Of a DNA stretch of 64,000 bases, positions 56,009-64,000 are shown piece by piece. Positions within the stretch are counted from its first letter, which is position 1, and the number at the start of each line of letters is the position of its first letter. The notes beneath the pieces are model-generated. The model saw only the letters and a list, made by a program, of their open reading frames with translations. It was not told the DNA's origin and made no database searches. The translations under genes were made by a program, and so were the position numbers. The stretch comes from Pleurostoma richardsiae (taxonomy: Eukaryota; Ascomycota; Sordariomycetes; Calosphaeriales; Pleurostomataceae): assembly GCA_030052745.1 (NCBI GenBank), contig JANBVO010000028.1, positions 372,001-436,000 of the forward strand. The letters are read 5' to 3'.

Positions 56009-56027
56009 AGAGAGAGAGAGAGAGAGC
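56009..56027. repeat. (GA)n microsatellite
   Basis: AGAGAGAGAGAGAGAGAG run upstream of the APSES start (CT-rich on the transcribed strand), possibly within its 5' leader. Confidence 0.8.
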
Positions 56028-59000
56028 AAGTCGACGTGGACAAGGGGCCGACGTGCTCTTCCCTTTCTTCCTTGAGACCAAGCATGCAGCTCTCTGCAGT
56101 CCAGTGATGGGTCTCCGCGCAGCGAACTTTTCGGCGAAGATCTCGGTGCAGCAGTTCTTTGTCCGGGATGTCTTGGAATCGACCTGTGAGGGCAGAGAAG
56201 ACCGTTTGGTACCGTCCACCGCTCTTTTCGGGGGTTCGAGTTAAAGCCACAAAGTGAGAGGTGATCGGAGTGAGCGATGGCCCGGGATGGTCCAGCTGAT
56301 CCAGCTGATCAAATCGTGGTCGACGGCGGTGATGGCGAGGGCTGGGGTATTGAGTAAAAGAAATGGGACTGCTTGCGCCCCTTGAGGCATCACTTTCGCT
56401 GCTTCTCGGGGAAACCGCGTGTCAGGAGGCAGGAGACGGCAATGTCAAACGGGCTCCGTGGCAGAGGCTTCCGCGATATCTTGGTCTCCTACTGCTACTC
56501 CTCGATGATACTGTTCCGTTACCGTCGTCATGGATCTGAGACCAAGGCACCGTAGACAGTCACTCCGGGGGGCGACGGTGGCAGAATCGAGGTAGGTTAG
56601 GTTTCATTAGATTTCACCAGGTTGGGCACTGGCCCGAAAGGGGTGAACACAGACGACTGCATGACGCAGCGGATATGTGGCCCAGAGACAGCAAATGAGT
56701 TTGACACCGCAAATACTGTACACATAAACAAGCCAAGCAGGTCATTGGCTTGCTGGGAAAGCGCACAGGGGGAGCTTTGACAGAAGGCAGGCTGGCGGAT
56801 GCCTGCAGGAGGTGCCGCCTGGCTGCCAGGCTAGGGGCCATCATGAGAAGGGTAGAACAAAGAAAAGTCTTACTGAGGCGTAGATATTCAGACATGAGGG
56901 CTTGCTTGACTCGACACACGTGGCCCACAGCAGAAGAGAGGGAAACACGGTACGCTCTACCCTTGAGAGACAAGGAGAGACGAGGGGAGGAGACGGCTGT
57001 CCCCTCCTCAGATCACCAAGCTTCTGCGCAGGCTTCTCTGCAGATGATGAACCGACCCCCGGCTGCCACCGTCCTTTCAAATCTGACCGCCGGAAAGACG
57101 AAACTTCCGGCTTCTTTTCCACGGAGGCTCTGTGCATATCCGCCTCGTCAACGCCTGGCTTCCCTGAAGATTTCTAAGGGTTTTTCGAGAAGCCTGCCTG
57201 GAATCTCCTTCTTCCCGGATAGAGTCACACTCAAGAGTGGAGATTGCAGCTGTCAGTGTACTGAGCCTTGTTCCCCCCACGAGCTTGACTTGTACAAACA
57301 CGCAAAAATGTCCGAATGGCGACACAGAGTAGACCTTGTACTCGTGTAGATCCTCACTCCCTCGCTGCTCTTTGGAGGCAAGTATTTTTTGTTGCCGGCT
57401 AGGAGTGGCCATTGCTCCTTGACTTTGGCCGTGTCCCTCAGACATTGAAGTCGTGATAGCCGGACAAGGGAGTAGCAAGACAAGGAGACCTACGGGTTTA
57501 ATGCCTTTGGGCCGCTCATACGCCACTGGTTATTTTCCGCGTAGTATGTGGGCTGAAGTCAGTGGCGTCAGAAGTTGAAGCCGCGTTTCTGCTACCCTGC
57601 AAGAGTATACGGAGGGGGATCAGTTGATAACCCTGTGCAGATGATGTGGGAGGACGTGGGAACGCTGTAAGACTCCGCCGGGGCGCAGCCCGCAGGAGCC
57701 AATTCGGACTCAACATTGGGCCATCTTTTCTCGAGTCAAGCTCCCCCTGGGCATGTTCCATCGCGTATCGTTCCAGCCGTCATGATTTCTGCAGCCATCC
57801 GTCGTTTCTATGGGGCAGCTTGCCTGAAAGGATAAGCCCGACAGAGCTAGTGCATCCGCCCCCAAACGGAAGCAGTACGATGAGGAAGATGAGGTAGAGG
57901 CTAGACTAGAGATGTTTCTGCGAGCCTCGCTCACGCAGTCTGTTCAGTCTTGAAACGGTGAGAGGATGGATGGATTTTGAACTGGAGAAGACCGCGCAAA
58001 GCCGTTGCAGACAGGAAGTCGATGATCTCGCAGAATTTTACTGCTTGACTCCCCTATCCTCAAGAAGCCGACGACAGTAAGGAAGTCAACATCTACTCAA
58101 ATATGTTCCTTGGACTTCAATCAAGACATTGCAATGGAACTCAGGGCATCGGCAAGGGCCTGTTTTTTCCTTTCTTTCTTTTGTTGCCCCGAAGGCCTTC
58201 ATCAAGGAGGTGCAAATGCATCTCCCTGTATCCTCACCACACTTACAGTCCTCCTGCAGTTGAGGCCCTCGACGTCAGTATTTCCTCCGCACTTCTGTGA
58301 CTTGACAAGGGGCCCATGGAAGGGGCTACTTAGGCCCCCGGTGAGTCTCTGAGTATCGACAGGGTTTCAGGTGATTGTACAGTTCTTTCCGTGACACGGC
58401 ATGGGATTGACAGACAGGAAGCTATGGAGTCTCTGAAGTGCGGTGTGACCGGTGCATGGTGTATCGCCCCGGCTGTGCGCATCGACTTCGGGAAATTTCT
58501 TCCCTCTCACAATCCGGAAGGTGAAGACAAGAGATCGCACCGCAGCTATGTTTTGCAGGGAGAGAGAGCTACACCGCGTATGCATGTTGTGCAACAGCCG
58601 CCACTCGAGGGGCCGCTGCGAGAAGAAAAGGTGTTGGAGAAGGAAGCATCACGGCGCTGGGCACGGCACAAAAGCCGATGAGCACACCGGGGGGGCGTGG
58701 ACGGACCGGCGCAACGGCGACACAAAATCTCTCCAGATCGAATGGGCAGACTCCTCCAGCCTCAACGGAAAGAGGCTCCGGCCTCACGTGGCCGGAGCAT
58801 ACCTACCCGCTTCACACCCTACTGGGGCGACGGGCGACGGCGTGACGAGAGATCGGGCAACATCTATTCGTTCATCGCCATCTACCGGACTTGCACGGTC
58901 CTCCCACATCCATCCACTCCTCGGCTGCCCCAGCCACCGCAGATCCGGTAATTGCAGTCGATCACCGAGGGCGTCATTTATATTTGCAGATGCAGCCCTG

Positions 59001-59311
59001 GCGATCTCAAGACGCCCAAACGCTTGCAGGAGCGCATTTTTCTGCAACTACAGAGCTCGAAAGCTCGACTGCCGGAGACGAGAGCAGCCCATCCGGCACA
59101 TGCCCTTGCGACCAAGGTAGGCAAGTAACAAATGATGCAGCCACCCGTGCACGCTCATCCACCGCGTGGGTTCAACGGACCACCATATTGCGGCGTGTCC
59201 ATGTACGCCGTGCCCCCTTGAGATTGAATGCCGGCATCTCGACTACGGCAAAGCGTCGTTATTCCCAGGTCACGTGCAGTCTGACTAAGGTGGGACTCGT
59301 AGAACGAATGG

Positions 59312-59342
59312 AAACGCGCTTTGCGCATTCTTTAGCGCGTTT
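59312..59342. promoter_or_regulatory. Inverted ACGCG pair upstream of top2
   Basis: AAACGCGCT (59312-59320) and AGCGCGTTT (59334-59342) are perfect reverse complements separated by 13 nt, 356 bp before the top2 ATG. Each arm carries ACGCG, the core bound by MBF-type cell-cycle factors. Binding is inferred from the word only. Confidence 0.5.
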
Positions 59343-59697
59343 GCTCTCCCCACGCTTGATGATTGGATGAATTCGCGTAAACAGAAGGTACCTTCGTACC
59401 TCTGCAGGCATCGCTCGCCACAGGCAAAACAGACAAGAGAGTCTGCTTCCTGGCAACGGCCTCCGCCCCGAAAACAACAACAAACGGAGGGGTATTTTCA
59501 ACGTCGACGCAGGCTGGACTTCAACGACGGGCACGCCTCGGTTTCCCTTTGACTGCCCTCTTTTCTTTCCACCTCCTCTTTCTCTCGTTTATGCTTCGCT
59601 GCCTTCGCCCTCTGGCGACACCTTCGAGGACGACAATCGCTCTCCATCCTCGAGCGGGTTCTTTGTTCGCGCCGCCATTCCTTTTACGTTTACCACC

Positions 59698-62600
59698 ATG
59701 GATGCCGACATCATGGACGACTCCGTCTTCGATGACTTCGAGAACGAGTCTGATGCATACTCGCCAGAGCCTGTACGTTTCCATACGACCCTTCCGACAA
59801 TGCTCAACCTTCATCTTCGCCTGAGAAATCCCGCTTGTGAACCCCCACTAACACCTCCCAGAAGCCGAAGGCGAAGGCAGCAGTGAAGAAGCCTGCCGCA
59901 TCTAAATCGGCAGCCAAGGCTGCGCCCAAGAAGATGGTGCAGACGACTTTGAAGACGAAGCCCGCGGCCAAGAAGCGGCCCAAGCCGGAGAGTGATGAAG
60001 AAGGCGACTCTCTCGGCGGCGATGCCGACAGCATGCTCTCCCACACTCCGCCGAGCGCAAAGAAGCAAAAGAAGGCTCCTGCAGCCAAGAAGACAAGCGG
60101 GAAGCCGCTCGCGGAGATTGAGAACGACAGCATGATGCAGCTCGATGGCGTCGCTGAGACCAAGCCCAAGAAGAAGACCGCAACCCAGACGTACCAGAAG
60201 CTCACTCAGCTTGAACATATCATCAAGCGACCTGATACCTACATCGGGTCTGTTGAACACTCTGAGCAACAGATGTGGGTTTTCAACAAGGAGACAAACT
60301 TGATGGAGAGCAGAAAGGTTTCGTTTGTACCAGGCCTCTATAAGATTTTCGACGAGATCTTGGTGAACGCTGCAGACAACAAACAGCGCGATGCGAAGAT
60401 GAGCTACATCAAGGTCACGGTTGATCGCGAGCTGGGTGAGATATCAGTCGAGAATGACGGTAGAGGTATCCCCGTCGAGGTGCACGAGGAGCAGGGTATA
60501 TATATCCCGGAGATGGTGTTTGGTCATCTCCTCACTGGCTCCAACTACGACGACGACGAAAAGAAAACTGTTGGTGGCCGCAACGGTTACGGTGCTAAAC
60601 TTTGCAACGTATTCAGCACGGAGTTCACTCTCGAATGTCAAGATTCGACGCACGGCAAGCGATATAAGCAGACCTGGAAAGACAACATGAGCAACATGGC
60701 GAAGGCCAAGATCACTTCGAACAAGTCCAAGGACTTCGTGCGAGTCACGTTCAAGCCAGACTTCAAGAGATTTGGGATGGCCAACGGCATCGACGATGAC
60801 CTCGAGTCCCTAATTTACCGCAGAGTTTACGATATGGCTGGCTGTGTTGAGGGCATTAAGGTCTTCTTGAATGGCGAGCACCTGAAGGTGAACTTCAAGA
60901 AGTACTGCGAGATGTATGCCAAGGCCATTGCCAAAGAGCGGGATGATGTTCCGGACGGAGAGACAGCGCCTCCTGCTACGGTGCTTTTCGAAGACACCAA
61001 GGCACACACGCGATGGCAGATAGGATTCACTGTCTCCGATGGCTCTTTTCAACAGGTCTCCTTCGTCAACTCCATTGCCACTACCTCGGGCGGAACTCAC
61101 GTCAATTACATTGCCGACCAGATCTGCACGGCACTACTCAAGGACCTGACGAAGAAGATGAAGGGCCACTCGCTTAAGGCTCACCACATCCGAAACCACA
61201 TCTTCATCTTCGTCAACTGCTACATTGACAACCCAGCGTTCACCTCACAGACCAAAGAGCAGTTGACAACCAAAGCCAGCGCGTTTGGTAGCAAATGCGT
61301 GCTAACCGACGGTTTCATCAAGAAGATCCGAGCTACGGAGGCCATCGAGAACATCATCCACTTCGCTGAGAAGAAGGCGGACAAGATGTTGGCAAAGAGT
61401 GACGGAAACAAGCGATCTCGCATCAGCAATGACAAACTCGTGGATGCCAACTTGGCTGGTACAAGACACGGCCACGAATGCACTCTAATTCTTACGGAAG
61501 GTGACTCGGCCAGAGGTCTCGCAGTTGCTGGTCGCGCCATTCTGGATCCGGACCGGATTGGTGTTTTCCCTCTCCGTGGCAAAATGCTCAACGTTCGTGA
61601 CGCGTCAATCGACCAGATTACGAAGAACAAGGAAATCCAGAACATCAAGCAGTTCCTCGGCCTGAAGCACAAACAAGTCTACACTGACACGAAGAGTCTT
61701 CGTTATGGCCACCTCATGATCATGGCTGATCAAGATCATGACGGTAGTCACATCAAGGGCCTCTTGATCAACTTCCTCCAGGTCCAATTCCCCTCCCTCT
61801 TGCAGATCCCGGACTTCTTCAGAGAGTTCATTACTCCAGTCGTGAAGGTGTGGCAAGGACCGAATCCCAAGAAGCCGCTTAGGCTCAAGTCATTCTTTAC
61901 TCTACCTCAATATGAGGAGTGGAAGGAAACGCACAAGAACGAGATCAAGAAGTGGCAGTATAAGTACTTCAAGGGGTTGGGTACCAGCTCGAACGCAGAC
62001 GCTCAAGTCTATTTCACCAACCTCGATGAGCACTTGAAAGAGTTTCACACCATGAAGCCTCAGGAGGCCGAGCTCTTCGATCTTGCATTCTCCAAGAAGA
62101 AGGCGGACGCTCGAAAAGAGTGGCTCGGGAACTTTGTTCCAGGCACCTACCTGGACCATTCGATGAAGTCTATTACGTATACTGATTTCGTCAACAAAGA
62201 GCTTATTCTTTTCAGCATGGCGGACAACATGCGATCAATCCCGTCTGTTCTGGATGGCCTGAAGCCGGGTCAGCGCAAGGTCATTTACGCTTGCTTCAAG
62301 CGGAACCTTGTAAAGGATCAGAAGGTCATTGAGTTGGCTGGTTACGTGTCAGAGCAGACCTCTTATCACCACGGTGAAGTGTCTCTCCAGCAGACGATCA
62401 TCGGGCTGGCACAAGACTTTGTTGGATCGAACAACGTCAATTGTCTCGAACCCAGTGGAAACTTTGGTTCTCGTCTCGCCGGTGGTAGCGATGCTGCAAG
62501 CGCTCGATACATCCACACCAGACTGTCTCCTTTTGCGAGGCGAGTCTTCTCTGCCCTCGATGAGCCAAACCTGGAGGCGCAGTACGAGGATGGGAAAATG

Positions 62601-64000
62601 ATCGAACCAAAGGTCTACGTTCCGGTCATTCCTATGGTACTCGTGAACGGTGCCGACGGTATCGGGACGGGCTGGAGCACCTCCATTCCAAACTATAATC
62701 CCATCGACATTGTGAACAACCTGAAGAGGAGAATGGGCAGGCTGGAGGGTCAGAGCGAAGAACAACCTTTTCAGCACATGGTACCTTGGTGGCGCGGCTG
62801 GAAGGGAATTCCTGAACCAGATGGGATGGGAAAGTACAAGTTCAACGGTATCGCTTTCCAGGACGATAAGAACCCCAATGAGGTCGTCGTCACGGAGCTC
62901 CCTATTCGCGTCTGGACGGACGACTTCAAGTCAAGACTTGAAGAGATCATCCGCGCGGAGAAGTCTCCTTCGTTCATCAAGGACTACAAGGAATTCAATG
63001 ACCACAAGAATGTGCACTTCGTCATCCAAATGGAGGAGAAGCACATGAAATCCGCGCTCGACGAAGGCCTGCTGGACCGGTTCAAGCTCGTCAAGTCTGT
63101 CGGCACGACCAACCTCGTGGCTTTCGACACACGGGGCCAGATCCGGAAGTACGAAAAAGTGGAAGAAATTCTAGAAGAGTACTACCACTACCGCCTGCAG
63201 ATGTACGCGGAGCGCAAGGTAAGTTGTATGGCGACCTAGGCGTGGAATAGGTGGCTAACTCTGCACAGAGTCATTGGCTGAAGGTTTATCACGCCGACTA
63301 CCGGAAGCTGAAGAACCAGGCTCGCTTCATCGAGGAGATCATCGACGGCAAATTGGTGGTCTCGAAGAAGAAAAAGGCTGTTCTTGTCCAGGAGCTGCGT
63401 GATCGTAAATACGAAGCCTTCCCAAGAGGCCCAGAGTCGAAGAAAGCGCGTTCCACAGATGAGGACCTCGATCAAGATGAGGAGTCTGAGGAGAACGAAA
63501 GCGCTGGAGACTACGATTACCTTCTCTCTGTATGTCAATCGGCCCAACTGGGTTCGTACGATGACCTCGTTGCTAATGATCTCACAGATGCCCATTTATT
63601 CCCTGACCATGGAGCGTCTTGAGCGTCTCAAGCGGCAGATTGCCGCGAAGAAGGCGGAGTTTGATGAACTAGAGTGTCTCGGCGAGAAAGACTTGTGGTG
63701 CAAGGACCTTGATGATTTTGTTGCAGAATGGGAGAACCAACTGCGACTCGATGCGGAGATCCAGACAAGCATTAACCGCATGGGTCGTCGCGTCTCCAAG
63801 AAGATCGGTGCTGGCAGGGGTCGTCGTCCCAAGGACGACGATGACTATGCCCCCAAGGTCCCCAAAGCCGCAAAGGTCACCAAGGTCGAGACGAAGACAC
63901 ATCAACGCTTCGCTGAGATGTTCTCTGGCAAACCGAAGCCCAAGCCAAAGTTGACGAGCAGCCAGTTTGACGGGGCATCGGATTTCTCAGATGACGATTT
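59698..64000 (+). CDS. top2: DNA topoisomerase II (3' partial)
   Basis: Exons: 59698-59772, 59862-63218, 63269-63529, 63588 to the window end; about 1,370 residues are present and the C-terminus is cut. The order of domains is a Lys-rich, low-complexity N-terminus (about 25-130), a GHKL ATPase (QTYQKLTQLEHIIKRP, GRNGYGAKLCNVF), a TOPRIM domain (LILTEGDSARGLAVAG near 571, ADQDHDGSHIKGLL), and the cleavage-reunion domain with catalytic Tyr at about 908 (AASARYIHTR). Top2 passes one duplex through another, resolving catenanes before mitosis and relaxing supercoils. The start ATG at 59698 follows TTTACCACC. The first intron splits a short acidic first exon from the body. The visible end is the beginning of the basic, divergent tail. 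Type II identity is certain. Confidence 0.97.

Larger units (their letters stand above)
55786..59697. promoter_or_regulatory. 3.9-kb divergent region, APSES gene (-) / top2 (+)
   Basis: A long noncoding-looking region shared by two divergent nuclear genes. It contains a (GA) microsatellite (56009-56027), a duplicated CAGCTGATC near 56292-56310, and a perfect 9-bp inverted repeat with ACGCG cores (59312-59342). Frames of up to 222 codons on either strand overlap each other and match nothing I know. Long leaders are common in APSES genes, so much of 55786-56300 may be transcribed. Confidence 0.5.

Noticed and set aside
55786-56250. N-terminal extension of the APSES protein
   Set aside because: The frame is open but begins with a non-ATG codon, is of low-complexity leader type, and is not expected from the family.
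58452-59120. 222-codon plus-strand frame before top2
   Set aside because: Basic, Ser/Arg-rich, overlapped by other frames on both strands in a GC-rich spacer, and starts from a non-ATG codon.
1-64000. CRISPR array, prophage, defence island or secondary-metabolite cluster
   Set aside because: No spaced direct repeats, phage genes, or PKS/NRPS/terpene genes are present. Gene content is that of a fungal housekeeping region.

Overview
This window looks like nuclear DNA of a filamentous ascomycete (Pezizomycotina, most likely a Sordariomycete). Most genes carry short GT-AG introns of roughly 45-200 nt, often with a CTAAC-type branch point. Coding exons are GC-rich at third positions, spacers are long and more AT-rich, and the proteins are typical fungal families: Spo7, End3, Sec62, Cns1, an APSES factor, Gal4-type zinc clusters, an RNase T2 and a phytase. 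I found no rRNA, convincing tRNA, CRISPR array or intact transposon. The exact species cannot be read from this sequence.

Layout. 1-11 kb, plus strand: the end of a Spo7-type membrane protein, a dual-specificity-phosphatase-like protein, a long low-complexity AT-hook frame broken by one TAG, a 63-bp minisatellite, and End3. 11-20 kb: an AIF-like FAD oxidoreductase (-), a double zinc-cluster protein (-), acyl-CoA-binding protein (+) and tyrosyl-DNA phosphodiesterase Tdp1 (-). 20-33 kb, plus strand: an Eps1-like membrane PDI, an 11-exon phospholipase D, a 2.6-kb gene-poor gap, a GNAT acetyltransferase and a secreted RNase T2. 33-45 kb: Sec62 (-), then a protein with a CRIB-like motif, a phytase, a single-pass membrane protein, an inositol monophosphatase and an uncharacterised HELGH protein (all +). 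45-64 kb: a 3.9-kb gene-poor stretch, an MFS transporter (+), the Hsp90 co-chaperone Cns1 (+), an APSES factor (-), a 3.9-kb divergent spacer, and DNA topoisomerase II (+), which runs off the window.

How the genes relate. This is mostly a mosaic of housekeeping genes, not a metabolite cluster, defence island or mobile element. Functional links are loose: ER/secretory functions (Spo7, Eps1, Sec62), lipid handling (Spo7, ACBP, PLD), DNA topology and adduct repair (Top2, Tdp1), and a possible phytate-to-inositol pair (secreted phytase and intracellular inositol monophosphatase 3 kb apart, same strand).

The most interesting items are the HELGH protein, whose presumed catalytic Glu codon is split by an intron; the 1,324-codon frame with a single in-frame TAG; the protein with two complete Gal4-type clusters and a Cys-rich tail; microexons of 11 and 12 nt; intron-like 3n segments in the PLD and CRIB-motif genes; and several inverted repeats in promoters. 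All gene models were built by hand, and exon lengths sum to whole codons in every spliced model. Functional calls rest on recognised motifs and remembered families, not on searches.
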